Both the position numbers and the translations under genes were made by a program. From Mastigias papua (taxonomy: Eukaryota > Cnidaria > Scyphozoa > Rhizostomeae > Mastigiidae): a stretch of DNA of 64,000 nucleotides. Below the pieces are notes generated by a model, which worked only from the letters and a program-made list of their open reading frames with translations, had not been told where the DNA came from and ran no database searches. Of this stretch, positions 1 to 26,504 are shown in pieces (position 1 is the first letter of the stretch; each line of letters starts with the position of its first letter). The stretch is from assembly GCA_964019165.1 (NCBI GenBank), contig OZ025286.1:9471688-9535687 (forward strand). The letters are read 5' to 3'.

Positions 1-168
1 CTAAGTTCTGATGCCTGTAAACATGCTTGTAATGAGACCTGTTTTAAAGTTATAGATTCAGCTAGAACACACTATCAGCTGAAGATTAAACAGGCTCTGC
101 ATATTATGTGGGAGGGACCCAGCCTTAATAAACAGGTTCAGTACTTTAATTTCTCATTAGCTTTCTAA
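1..168 (+). pseudogene. C-terminal end of a Penelope-like retroelement (GIY-YIG part)
   Basis: Frame 1 is open from the window edge to a TAA at 166-168. The peptide contains the segments KIKQALHIMWEGPSLNKQ and YFNFSLAF. The pattern 'K-I-K-x-A-L-H-I-x-W-E-x-P-S-L-N-K-Q' near a stop is, as I recall the family, typical of the C-terminal endonuclease region of EN+ Penelope-like elements. A hammerhead-ribozyme motif follows about 100 bp downstream, as expected in the terminal repeats of these elements. Only the last 55 residues are inside the window, so an intact element upstream cannot be judged. Confidence 0.55.
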
Positions 169-269
169 CTCTTGTGTAACGGTTCTTGTTCTCTTCTTTT
201 TTCGAATAGCTTTTTCGCTTGATCTTCGATTGACTTTACAACGTATGTTCTATTAGTATTCATTGTTAG

Positions 270-325
270 TTTCAGTAACTGATGATGGATTTGAGTAAAT
301 CTGAAACATGTCTTACAAATTGAAA
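270..325 (+). ncRNA. Hammerhead ribozyme motif 1 (type I)
   Basis: Core CTGATGA at 279-285 and GAAA at 303-306. Stem II is GATTT/AAATC around loop GAGT, with one extra base after the core. Stem III is AC/GT with a two-base loop; ACATGT is self-complementary. The cleavage triplet is GTC at 310-312. Stem I is GTAA (275-278) with TTAC (313-316), extended past an asymmetric loop by TTTCA (270-274) with TGAAA (321-325). Short stem III hammerheads of this kind are known from Penelope-like elements, and a Penelope remnant ends 102 bp upstream. Confidence 0.72.
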
Positions 326-356
326 TCAATTGTCGTGTTTTTTCGCATCATTTCTG

Positions 357-475
<119 letters not shown>

Positions 476-502
476 TATGAATATATCTATATAAATTTAT
501 AT

Positions 503-541
503 ATCGGGAACTGATGAAGATAACATATCGAAACGTTTACA
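503..541 (+). ncRNA. Hammerhead ribozyme motif 2 (degenerate stem I)
   Basis: CTGATGA at 511-517, a short stem II GAT/ATC around loop AACAT, GAAA at 530-533, then CGTT. The core matches the better-preserved copies at 11157-11205 and 13777-13825, including the extra A after the core. The base before the core (GGGAA) does not pair with what follows GTT, so stem I looks decayed and cleavage is doubtful. Confidence 0.45.
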
Positions 542-598
542 ACAAAAGAAAGTATATTTTTGAACTACTAAGTTAGTGCAGCTTTGACTTATTATTAT

Positions 599-800
<202 letters not shown>

Positions 801-842
801 TATAAATTCACATATATTTCTATAGTTTGTATATACTTATAA

Positions 843-1027
<185 letters not shown>

Positions 1028-1120
1028 TTCTGTATAAATGTGTTAGATTTGATACAAAATAGCAAAAAGAAATAAACATCACAGATTGTATGCATTGAGT
1101 CATTCCATCCCCAGAAAACA

Positions 1121-2171
1121 AATGGGTGTTAGGTCATGTCTTTAGATTATACTTATTTTTCTACAATTTAGTATGTATGTTTATGATAAGTCACCTGCCA
1201 AAATTTGAGTCACATAGCTCAACTCATTTTAAAAAATATTGATATTTGGTCTTCAGGGAAAGATATGCATGGGGTCCCAGTTAAAGGCATAGTCAAAAAC
1301 CTTCACCGCTGAACACTACTTCATCTGGATGGAATTGCATATTCAATACTAGTAAATAAAGTATGGACTGATGATTCCTCAGAACATCATAGTCTAAACT
1401 CACTGTTGTCATTTTGTTATAAATCATTGACTAATGTTAAGTGAATGACTATGCATTAAAGGCCTAGCTTAACATTTTGATGTAGATATTGAGAAGGAAA
1501 TGGCAGTTATCATAACCCCCCTTAAGGGCCTAACAATGTGTAATGCTCTGTTAGAGATAGTTTCCACGGTGAACATGAATTCAACGTATGATATAGATAA
1601 GTAAAGTCATGAGCAAATCCCAAGAATATCTGAAAATGTAATGAAGCCCATGTAATGCATACATTGACTCCCTGTGATCTGCTATTCATTTACTCTATTT
1701 AGTCAATTTCAATATAATTATCTTCAGTAACTTCTAAACTTTGCATATAATCAGAATTAGGGGTAGATCAGAAATAAAATTATGAAGGCATGAAGTACCT
1801 GAAAAATCAAATGTTGATCACAATTTGTGAAATTTTTCTAGATGTTTGGAAGCCAATGTTTCAGAGATGGAGTTTCCTATATGGTCCTATATTTTGGGTT
1901 CTGTTGTTGTAAAGTGTGCAGAATAAGGCTGTCTTAGCCAGAAACCTACCAAATTAGTGCTTTTTACATATATCTGAGCCCAAATGGGACAGAATTCTCT
2001 TTTTCCAATGAATTTTGGTCAGTAAAAATATTTAAATATTAACATTTTAAAACTGAGTTTCATCTATGAGGTTGAAAGTTTGGCAGGTGACGTATCTCAC
2101 TATCTCATGAATACCTATCAATGGTAGAAAAATAAATAAAATCTAATGACATGACTTGATACCCATTTGCT
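1121..2171. repeat. Inverted-repeat element with about 110-bp arms
   Basis: The stretch 1121-1228 and the reverse complement of 2063-2171 align over their length: both start near AAATGGGT, pass through GTCATGTC and TTAGATT, then TTATTTTTCTAC and end in GTCACCTGCCAAA. The roughly 830 bp between the arms has no recognisable coding sequence. This looks like an old MITE or fold-back element; no clear target duplication was found. Confidence 0.5.
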
Positions 2172-2903
2172 TTCATGACCCTCATTTCTCCTTCTATGCT
2201 AGTGGCAAACTTTATTATATAAATCTGACCATCATAAATCTTATCCCAAAATAAAGCCAATATAGCATACATTTGCTAAATACTGCAGGCACTATTATGA
2301 GACCATATTGTTTATCCACAGACAACTCTGTGTTCTATTATGGGGGATCCCAGGTGTAATGTGACTTTAGTATTATTGTAGTATTAGCTAGGCCTAGACA
2401 CACGTGATTCACTGAATGAATCCCTGGCAAATGTATTCTATAACAACATTATGCCTTTAAAACATATCAAATATGCCAAATAGAAAATTAAACTGATATA
2501 ACTTCTTTCATAGTATTTTGAAAACAAATAAGGTTCTCCATTTTATAATGATTTTCAGGGCAATTGAAAACCTATTGATCACACCATGACAAGCTTTGAC
2601 CACTACCAAGGTTATACTCAGGAGGTTTCCTGGATCTTCCAAATAGCCATGTATCTGATCAAACATATCTTTATAGTTAACATATAATGTTAATGCTTGA
2701 ATACACTAAAAATGAAAGGAATACAGAAGTAAAACAAAGCAGCTCTTCTTTATTCAGCAAAGTCAAAACTATAAATATTTAGTACATAATGTGTTACTCA
2801 TAGGACCTGTAATGTAGTTAAGAAATTGCAAAAAGACAATTATTACAAATTCATATATGAAGTTACCTAGTCTCATTTTTCTGAATTCAATAGTTTTCCT
2901 TAC

Positions 2904-2986
2904 CTTTTTGAATATGATCCCAATCGTGATTCTTCCCAATCAGTATTACCTCCTCCAAAACCATGCTTTTCAGTCTTTGCCATCCT
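2904..2986 (-). CDS. Putative exon 2 of an unidentified minus-strand gene
   Basis: On the minus strand an 83-bp segment is preceded by a TTTTCAG acceptor and followed by a GTAAGG donor. Joined in phase to the 17-nt candidate first exon at 4229-4213 it reads KGWQRLKSMVLEEVILIG and then KNHDWDHIQK without a stop. A second open frame, beginning RMAKTEKHGFGGGNTDWEE, also exists, so the frame is not certain. I do not recognise either peptide. No further exon was found convincingly at lower coordinates. It could be a chance splice-site pair. Confidence 0.35.
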
Positions 2987-4212
2987 CTGAAAATATTTTA
3001 AAGTTTCATAATATTTAAAACAAAGAGAAAGGCAAACAGTTGATCAGCAAGATTATTACAATTAACATCCTACCTAATTTCTATCAAATTGCTAATACTA
3101 AAGTTTAATATCCATTAGTGGTTCACTGTACAGACATAATAAAATAAGGTTATATTTTTCAGTTGATTATCTTGAACCATCCTACAAATAATTCTACATA
3201 ACTGCAATACAAAAGAATACAATAGAAGACATTACATGACTGTATATAGGGTAGATCGAGAGCTCTTTAAATAGGTAAACTAATCATTCTGCACTATAGT
3301 ACTTTAGCAAGAATGCCTTTAATTTAGACAAATTTACAAGCTTTATATTTACATATTTTTTATTTACATATTATTTATAGGTATTCCAGGTAAAAAAGTA
3401 AAATCGTCAAAAATTCTGCAGAGAAAGAATAACTTGTCATTTATTTATATATTTGTTATTAATATATGTATGTTCTCTTTTGGCTGTGAAAACCAGAGTG
3501 GAAACTATGTAGTACTTCAACAGTTTGTAGCTGTATACAACTCTTCATAACGGTTGTTGATTTACCATATTCTAGCTCAACTTTCAACGTTTTTCCAGCT
3601 TTCTACTCTGGCCTGTCAGCCTGCCAGAATTTTCTTCTAGAAGGTAGGCAGTGCATGGTAGATGTAGACTATCAATCTACTCTTCCAGCCCGCAAACAGT
3701 GGCGTTTCTACAATGAAATTGCTTTTCCCAGATCACATTATCTGCGTGAGCAAATAAGTTAAATGTTCTCCCAAAAAACAATTGATTTTACAAACCTTTC
3801 TAAAATTCTCTACCATATCTTTGCATATATTACACTTAGTTGAAATGTCTGTCACGCAATTTATCATGATAAAATATGTCTTCATCCAAAAGAGAATAGC
3901 GAAGAGGGCACATCTGCTTCCAAACATGATAAAGAATCCTCTGTTTGCCTTCTTGTCAAATTTGAAGCGGTGTTCTGAAATGGAGAGCCAGCCTCATGTA
4001 ACCAGGCACGAGGAGTGCTAATATCTTCTTAGTCGCAGATCTATATTGATTGCCACAGAAAACTGGTGGTGAGCTGGATAATCACTGACAATACCAAGTA
4101 AGTAGCAAAAATTTGAAAACTCTAGCGGTCCCCACAACAGCCAAGTCTAAAACAGATTCTTTTTTAACTTTACAGACTGATAATATTCTCCTCGCTCAAA
4201 TGCAACGTTTAC

Positions 4213-4229
4213 TTCTCTATAGCCGCCAT
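4213..4229 (-). CDS. Putative first coding exon, same unidentified gene
   Basis: The minus strand reads AAGATGGCGGCTATAGAGAA and then GTAAAC. This combines a good start context, an ATGGCGGC motif like the YY1 sites common at animal transcription starts, and a usable donor. It ends in phase 2, which matches the exon at 2986-2904. The neighbouring 4230-4350 is richer in CpG than its surroundings, as expected of a promoter. Confidence 0.33.
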
Positions 4230-5589
4230 CTTTCGAGCTGCGATTAAGTGAAAACGAGACAGGTGCTTGAAAGGGGCATTCCCAGAGCTGCTGTTTGTTG
4301 AAACAACACACCAGAAGAAGTGAACGAGCACTGTTCGGGGCGCTTATTTATCCATCTCCATGCTTTAGGGCGGCTATATGGTACATAGTTAAGCAATTAT
4401 TATCCGTTTCTCATCATTCAAGCTATTACTGTTGAGAAGACTACTTAAAAGTGTTCAATCCCTTGTTTATTGCTAAAGTCCATTCTTGTCATGTCTCTGC
4501 TAGATCTGCTAGCTGCCCCAAAAATGTGAATTTATCTAATCTAGCATACCACTGCTTAATTTAGAATAGTCTTGGGCACAGATAGTGGTCTTGGAAATTG
4601 AAGCAGTGTTCTTGGAAAGAAGACTTCTCTCTTTAGTTGTGTATCATTCTTCATTATCCTAATGAGGTGATTATTCGCATTTTGTCTTATAAGTAACCTA
4701 GCCCAGAGGCCTGGTTCCAAAAGTTCCTTATATGTGGACCTCCAATGATGAAATTGTAGTAGTTACTTAAAGTTCCTTATAGTTCCATAATTTCACAGCA
4801 CATTTACTTCCATAAAAATAGTACAGACATAAGTAAAACATTGACATTCTGAATTTTGTTTTTAATTTTGGCTATAACTTAAAATCGTAAATACACAGAA
4901 AGAAAGTAGGAAAGAAGCTTTACAAAGCATAATGTCAAAATGTAAAATCATAAAGCATACTCGATGAAGCAATTTAACACATGCATATCAAGCAATCTAC
5001 GCCGATTTTGGCTGCAAGAGGCTGGAACCAGTTCCTTGATCCTTGATTGCCGACAGCTATAAAAAGTTTTCAAATTGAACAGTTCCTAAGAGAATTCCTT
5101 TAGTAGCATAGGTTAATTAGGTATTTTGGCATTCTACATGTAGATTCCTTAAAAAGTGGTGTCCTTAAAAACTTATAGAATAGCGTGTATTTACATTTGC
5201 TATTTAGTACCATGGTGGCATCCTGACAAGAAGCCTCCATATTTACAAAGCAACAAAAATTTAATCAAGCAAAACAGATAAGGGCAATTAAAAGTTTCGA
5301 GCAATGAATTTTGCTTAATTAACCATGACAACCAGGCGAGGTATCATTTTCATGAAGATTGAATGGTGTGGTTTACAAAATTTTTCACCGAAACAGTGGT
5401 GTTAGAAATTCATGTTGGGAGACCATAAATACAATATAGAACGCAAGTATATCCTTCCAAGAAGTTCAGGAATAGCAAGGGGGTAGAGTCTTGAAATTAC
5501 CACAAGCAGGTATTCAATTTTCACTTTAGAAAACAATGCTACAGTAACATGTATTAGACCAGTCTGCCTGGGGAGATTGTTGATACATA
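4230..5589. other. Non-coding stretch
   Basis: I see no gene, RNA or clear repeat here beyond a possible promoter at 4230-4350 for the minus-strand exon pair. Confidence 0.5.
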
Positions 5590-5591
5590 TA

Positions 5592-6154
5592 CAGTAAAAG
5601 CTCTATTAAGCCCCCCTCTCTAACAAGCCCCCCTTTTCAAGCAAAAGTTGCAAATAAGTCCCCCACCCTCTCTTTTAAGGACCCTTCTTTAGCCTCTGAT
5701 GCCAATGAAAGTAAGCACCATCTGGAGTCTCAAAATATGCGCACTAAGTGGGTCTCTTGAAGGAATCTGATGATAATAAAATCAAATGCATTAAGTATGG
5801 CCTATGTAAAGTTTTACTTGAGCGCCTTACAAGTCTTGAGGATACTGATGCTGATCCTTTTGAAGAAATTCCAGAAGACGAAGTTTCTTTAGAAAATGTC
5901 CCAGAACTAAAATTGAACCCAAATAATTCTGATGAAGATGAGCGTGTTGTAACTAAGCGAGTACAAACCTACTCAGCTGCTAGCAATGCTTTTGTTTTAC
6001 AAATTTTGCCATGAAAGTGGATAAGAACAGTTTTATAAGTTTTTGCCTCGTGTTTATAATTAGCCCCCTTCTCTAATAAGCCCGCTCTCTATTAAGCTCC
6101 TCTCTAGGGCTGCAAAATGAATAAGCCCCCCGGGGCTTAATAGAGTTTTTACAC
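5592..6154. mobile_element. Tigger/pogo-like transposon remnant 1
   Basis: The left end reads CAGTAAAAGCTCTATTAAGC and the reverse complement of the right end reads GTGTAAAAACTCTATTAAGC, both continuing into C-rich sequence. TA dinucleotides flank it at 5590-5591 and 6155-6156. The TA target, the terminal motif and an internal acidic tail like that of Tigger transposases support a pogo-group element that lost its catalytic region. Confidence 0.65.
5748..6014 (+). pseudogene. Transposase C-terminal tail remnant
   Basis: An 88-codon open stretch with DDNKIKCIKYG, then DADPFEEIPEDE and NNSDEDERVV. Short D-x-x-x-K/L-x-C-I/L-K segments followed by an acidic DPF tail are what I recall at the C-terminus of Tigger/pogo transposases. 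It sits inside a TA-flanked inverted-repeat element. No DDE core is left. Confidence 0.4.
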
Positions 6155-6930
6155 TATCGAGACGTATTTATCAGCACAGACCTGACAATGTATCCCAATA
6201 TCATGAAACTGTGAAGTATATTATATCATAAATAGTGAAGTCTGCTTGGGTAAATTAATCGGCAAATTAAAACGTCTTTTGCATCATCTACGCATGGCTA
6301 CAGTGTGAACTTGAATGAATCATCTAGCTATATGTAAGATAGCCAATTTATCCGCAGCTTTTCATTTTGCTCATGCTGTCTCCCGACTTTGCCACAAGCT
6401 ATGCACAAATTAATGTATAAGTATGGGTAAACGTCTGGCCTAATTAGTTTTTGGGCTATAGCTGAGCCATCCCCATAACTCCGCGATCCATGGTTTATCT
6501 TTCTATACACTTTTTTATCAAGTGTATTATCCCTAAGATGAACTTTTTTCTTAGAAACTGAATAGCTTCAAAAGAAGCATTATAAATTATCAGTTTTATT
6601 GCAACTATCATTATCAACTTTTGCTGTTACCACGGGATGGTTATCAGGGCATGGTGATGCAATATACGCAGCTTAATTAGTTACAACGTATTTGTGAACA
6701 TAACTGCCGATAGTATATCAATCTGATTATTGTGGAGTGTCTACATATAGAACGGCATCTTGAAGGTAGGATTGTGATCGCGTGTATTGTAACTATGAAC
6801 AATAAGTTATTTGCCATTTGGTAGTCAATTCAAAACATTTCTTTCTCAGTCTGATCTGCATATGCTGTTATAAATAACTATGTTTTGAATAAGACTTTCA
6901 CTGCAATGATGGAGTTCTTACCAACAAAAA
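6155..6930. other. Non-coding stretch
   Basis: No gene or repeat recognised between the two Tigger-like elements. Confidence 0.5.
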
Positions 6931-7265
6931 TACAGTCTGCTCTTGATAAGTGGAACCCCGGATAAGTAGAACTTTCGTAAAGTGGAACCAACTTCTCCGG
7001 TTCCTTGGATTTGCATTAACAAACCTATCTTATTTTATTCGGATAAGTGGAACCCTTGATAAGTGGAACTTTCGATAAGTGGAACCATTTATTTGGTTCC
7101 ATGGGCAATAATTATTCATATAAGTGGAACTTTTCCAGAAAAAATCATTTTAAGTACGTTCGAATCAGTTTGATCAATGCATTCTTTATTTGAATATTCT
7201 TGCGAACATTCGATTGCTATCAAGCAGCGAAAACAAAAGAATACATAAGCAGTCACATTTAAAAA

Positions 7266-7822
7266 ATGGCAGCTGTGCAGTCTTTGAAACGAAGGCTTGC
7301 CTGTTTAGCTATAGTCAACAAATACAAGGCTTTAAAAGAAATTGATGCAGGCCAAAGCTGTATAGCTTCAGCAACGAAACATGGAGTTGGAAAAAACACA
7401 GTTTCACACTGGGTAAAAAGAAAGCTGAAATATTTGAAGCAGTTGAAGGAAACAATGATCCTAGAAAGAGAAAAGGAGTCAATCCTTGCAATGGTATGTA
7501 AATTAGAGGAGCCAATCGAAATAGAGGATGATGAAGAGGACGGTGATGATTCAATTGGAGATAAATGTATGGAAAAGTCTACTTCATCACAGTTACATCA
7601 TCACAGTTACATCATCACAGTTACGAAGTGCCGTTTGAGCCCTATTGGACTTAAGTTGTTTTTATAAAGTCAGATAATGTTCAACGCTATACCATGGAAA
7701 TTTCCAAATTATTTGAAAAGGAACTTTCACAAACTCTACAACAAGCGCATATGAAAGATTATTTTGCACAACTACATTGCTTTAAAAGTAATCATTATAT
7801 GGAATATAAACACTTATAAAGC
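7266..7822 (+). pseudogene. Internally deleted Tigger-like transposase
   Basis: The start at 7266 opens MAAVQSLKRR followed by KYKALKEIDAGQS, TKHGVGKNTVSHWVKRK and KLKYLKQLKE. This is the pattern of a CENP-B/pogo N-terminal helix-turn-helix (K-Y-x-x-L-x-x-I-E/D-x-G then S-x-x-A-x-x-x-G-V-x-x-x-T-V-x-x-W). After an acidic patch (about residues 80-100) and a three-fold TCATCACAGTTACA repeat the frame is disturbed. A tail with MEISKLFEKELSQTL and MKDYF follows at about 7690-7780. The DDE domain between them is deleted, so the protein cannot be active. Confidence 0.6.
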
Positions 7823-7961
7823 CTTATCCTTTGTTCCTTTCCCCCTATTTTTCATTATTCGTATATTCCCCGTTCTCCAGAGAAATCAGACATGGGAGAA
7901 GTTCGATAAGTGGAATTTGGAGCACTTTTTCGGTTTCATGGAGGTCCTACTTATCGAGCAA

Positions 7962-8044
7962 TTCGGATAAGTGGAACATTCGATAAGTGGAACATTTGAT
8001 AAGTGGAACATTTGATAAGTGGAACATTCGATAAGTGGAACCAT
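7962..8044. repeat. 16-bp tandem repeat inside Tigger-like element
   Basis: Five copies of GATAAGTGGAACATTY in a row. The unit contains the element's own terminal motif ATAAGTGGAAC, so the array appears to have grown from the subterminal sequence. Confidence 0.85.
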
Positions 8045-8669
8045 TTTTTTCTGTCCCGTGGAGGTTCCACTTATTGAGAGTGGACTTTAGGTAGAGTCCG
8101 CATCGGGTAAAATATACGTTATCGGCAAAAGGGCCGGAGTTAAAAAGCTGGCGTAAGAAGAGCCAAAATCTTAAGAGGAGCAAGAGAATAAAATTAAGAT
8201 TGTAATGGAATCTAGCAACTGCAGTGAAGATTATGGCGATTGATAAAATCGCATAATAAAAATCCATTTCCGATTAATAAAAATACGCAGACAAGCAATG
8301 AAGTTCTTGCACGATCAAACTCTCAAAAATTGAAAACTGCTAGAAGTCTATGAAAAAGTGTCCTATCACTTTTGCATTGTTATACTTTTTGATGATGTAA
8401 ACATGAATGGCGGAGATTGGGGGGGGGGGGGCCATAGCCAGTACACTTTCTTAGCAAATGTACTTTAGTACCCATTTTAGCACCCTCTATATTCTTGTAA
8501 CTTTTATCTTTTCAGTCGAACCCTACCATACTGCTCCGCTGCCCATGGCAACTCCCAATTTAGAACAGAGTTCTTCCGGGCGTAAAGAAGCTGCGAAACA
8601 GGATCGGCGTAAAAGGGGCCAATAAGGTAGCTAATAACTTATGGTTTTAAGAGACTCAAGATGCATCCA

Positions 8670-8818
8670 CCAATCGATAAAAGAAAAGTAGGCATACGTA
8701 CCAGTGTAGCCAATCCAAATTGAGCAAGTAGAACAATGGTATCACCCTTTTATACCTATTGACTAGAGTATAGCCAATGAATGTAAAACATGTCTATTTT
8801 TGAATGATATTGGCCAAT
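8670..8818 (+). promoter_or_regulatory. Cluster of CCAAT boxes upstream of HSP90B1
   Basis: CCAAT occurs in the same orientation at 8670-8674, 8710-8714, 8774-8778 and 8814-8818. Repeated CCAAT boxes are characteristic of ER chaperone promoters, where NF-Y binds next to ATF6 or XBP1. Only the last copy has a properly spaced CCACG. Confidence 0.6.
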
Positions 8819-8832
8819 CAACTGCATCCACG
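8814..8832 (+). promoter_or_regulatory. ER-stress response element (ERSE)
   Basis: CCAAT at 8814-8818, nine bases, then CCACG at 8828-8832: an exact match to the ERSE consensus CCAAT-N9-CCACG. It lies 113 bp upstream of the HSP90B1 start codon. ERSEs bind NF-Y plus ATF6/XBP1 and induce GRP78 and GRP94 in the unfolded protein response, so the motif and the gene it precedes agree. Confidence 0.85.
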
Positions 8833-8944
8833 AGATTGCACTGTCAGGGTTTCCCCGAAATGTGATTTCCATAGTAGATGCTAAAGACCTTTTCGTTCAG
8901 TACTAAGTAGGAGAAAGAGGTGCAGAAAGGGAACATAAAGTAAA

Positions 8945-24231
<15,287 letters not shown>

Positions 24232-26080
24232 AATGACGCATTGGTAAAGTTGCTAGCAGGGGCAGATCAGTTCGATGCCTTTGACAACAGAATTATGTTG
24301 CCTTATGTCTGTTTTCTAACGGGTTTTTAGCAAAGTTGTCACCGGAAAATGTTGGAAGTAATTGTTGTATTATAGCAAAATGTCTATGAATTGTTGAAAA
24401 TGGTTTTTCAAAAATACTGAACTACACGCAGTTAATTAATGTGCACAGTTCGTTCTCAGAAAGTATTATGTTGCGTTTTTGTCATATTTGGGCATGGTTG
24501 AAGTGTCAGTATGTGTTAATGATCTACAGAGAATAACACAACCTGTGTTTAGCATACAACGGTTACATTATTTGGAAATATAGTTCAGGATAGTCACAAT
24601 ACAGAGTATTGTTTAATATCAGAGTCTTTTAGCATGCATGCCGTTCATTTCACGATTATTTCACCTGTGTTTCTTTGGTATTTTCAATAAGATTTGCAAC
24701 ACGAGATTTTCATTTTGTCCATGTCTTTGGTTGCACCCCACAGATTCAACCAGTCATGCCGTCCTGTCTGATCAATAGTATTTCTTAAGCCCCAGCAATC
24801 TTTCATCCCGAGTTTTGGAACATTCTCTCGTCAAAATTCATGTCGGATACGAAACTAGCGATCTATGCAGTCTAGCAGAAAGCCATTAAAGATAACGTAC
24901 AGTGGAACTCAATTCTACAGCCACTTCGTTGGTACGTTCACTTCATTACTACGGGCACATGTGTTTGTCCGGAAGAACGGTCATACATAGCCGCATATAA
25001 AGCCCTATTAACGTGCCCTCTCGTTAATTGCAGTATATTTCTTATGCAATACAAGAGCCGTTTATAATTTCACCCCATTAGTGAGGCCATTTCCTTTTGA
25101 CAGAACAGTATTAAAAGCAAGCTATTCTCATTTGTTTCACAAAGGAACTTTTAATTGTTACAGTCGTTGCCTTTTTTCTTCCCACTTGCTTTTTGTTTTT
25201 TGTTCATTAAATTTGAGACTCAACGTCTGATCATATTTCTCTTGTCCCTTGAGTCTGTAAACTTAAGGGATTTTCATGCGGTATCCGCTGTCTTGATTTA
25301 CTTCTTTTCGCACAATCCTGGGAAGCACTGTGCATCCTTTGTTTGGTAGAATATGACAGAACAGACAATCCTTGTACGTTGCTTTGTTCTTGCTAGTGTC
25401 CATAGTATTTGGCTAGCTACTTGTCACTTTCTCAGAGCTTTAATTCTATTCTTGTGTTGCTCATTTTTCGTCTCGCGCTGCAACCTCATGGCCCCTCCTC
25501 TCCCACCCCGCCCCATCTTGATTTTCTTGGCGTCTTTATACTCGTGATATCCCCTCACCCATGATAAAAGAAGAAAGTTGCTTACGAAGTTACTATCAAA
25601 TTTTGCTTTGTTTTTGGACTGGTAATTTAACAAGGTTTTTCAACTGTATTTACGTTCTCATATGTCTATTAGGTAGAAAAGAGCAGGTTTACACGATCAT
25701 CTTCTGATAATATTTACAGAATGATGGCTTCTTAAATTCCATGTTTTGCCGGAATGTGATCATATAAACGCCCTTCCAAAGTCACTCCAGTTTTCTCTAA
25801 ATTACGATTAACAGCTTAACTCAACCCGTTTCAAGTGCCTTTCGCAGATTTTCTATTTGAAACCAGGTCGAATGAAAAAGTATCGAAGCATGGCTTTCAA
25901 AGTGTGCCGACAAGTCATGCTTACATGTGTTAAATCTAATGATGAGTTCTAGAAGATAGACACGAAGAACAATGTCCTTATCTTAACTCGAGCTTCAATC
26001 AATTGTCGTAAACACATTCGGCTAAGTCGTATATAACATGGCTACTACATACTGGTAAGCCATTCTGAGTGCCAATGAGG
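24232..26080. other. HSP90B1 3' flank
   Basis: Presumably begins with the 3' UTR. ATTAAA occurs near 24883 but I find no strong AATAAA, so the transcript end is not fixed. At about 24893-25040 a fragment starting CAGTGGAACTCAATTC resembles the end of the element at 59985-60112 (reverse strand). The rest is unrecognised. Confidence 0.45.
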
Positions 26081-26084
26081 AAGG

Positions 26085-26440
26085 TGTAGAGAAGGATTGG
26101 AGAGTGCTACAGGATGCTCTTGTTGGTGCCTAGCAGGATATAACACCCAACTGAGAAACGGAGAGGAAGGAAAGCGTGGATAACTCAGGAAATTCTAGAT
26201 TTAATGGAGGAGAGAAGAATTCTGAGAAACAAGTCGGAGGACCTATACAAAGACCTTGACAAAAGAATTAAACGAATGTGTATAGAACGAAAAGAGGAGT
26301 GGCTGAGAGAAAAATGTGAGGAAATGGAATAGATATAGAGATCAAACTGAAGATTAATGAGGTGATGATAAAAGTGAATGGGTAAATATAAAGAGAGGAG
26401 TAGAACAGGGCTGTGTGCTGTCACCGGACTTATCCTTACT
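26085..26440 (+). pseudogene. LINE fragment with internal deletion
   Basis: Fragments EKDWRVLQDALVGA, AWITQEILDLMEERRILRNK, then KIKRGVEQGCVLSPDLS. The last is reverse transcriptase motif B (R-G-V-x-Q-G-C-V-L-S-P). The first parts come from the linker before the reverse transcriptase, so the intervening domain is deleted. Probably the same family as 34572-34815. Confidence 0.6.
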
Positions 26441-26504
26441 CTGGATGATGAAGATGGCGGAGGAGAGCTGAGTCAATTTATTTCTCACGCTTAGATTCAA
26501 CACT

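Larger units (their letters stand above)
6933..8087 (+). mobile_element. Tigger/pogo-like transposon remnant 2
   Basis: Left end CAGTCTGCTCTTGATAAGTG; reverse complement of the right end AAGTCCACTCTCAATAAGTG, both continuing GAACC. Most differences are transitions of the CpG-decay type. TA flanks both ends (6931-6932, 8088-8089). The motif ATAAGTGGAAC recurs many times inside. It encodes a helix-turn-helix N-terminus and a short C-terminal tail of a transposase; the catalytic middle is missing. Confidence 0.75.

Noticed and set aside
2520..2680. Minus-strand open stretch FDQIHGYLEDPGNLLS
   Set aside because: No clean splice borders, no recognised family and no phase match with the exon at 2986-2904.
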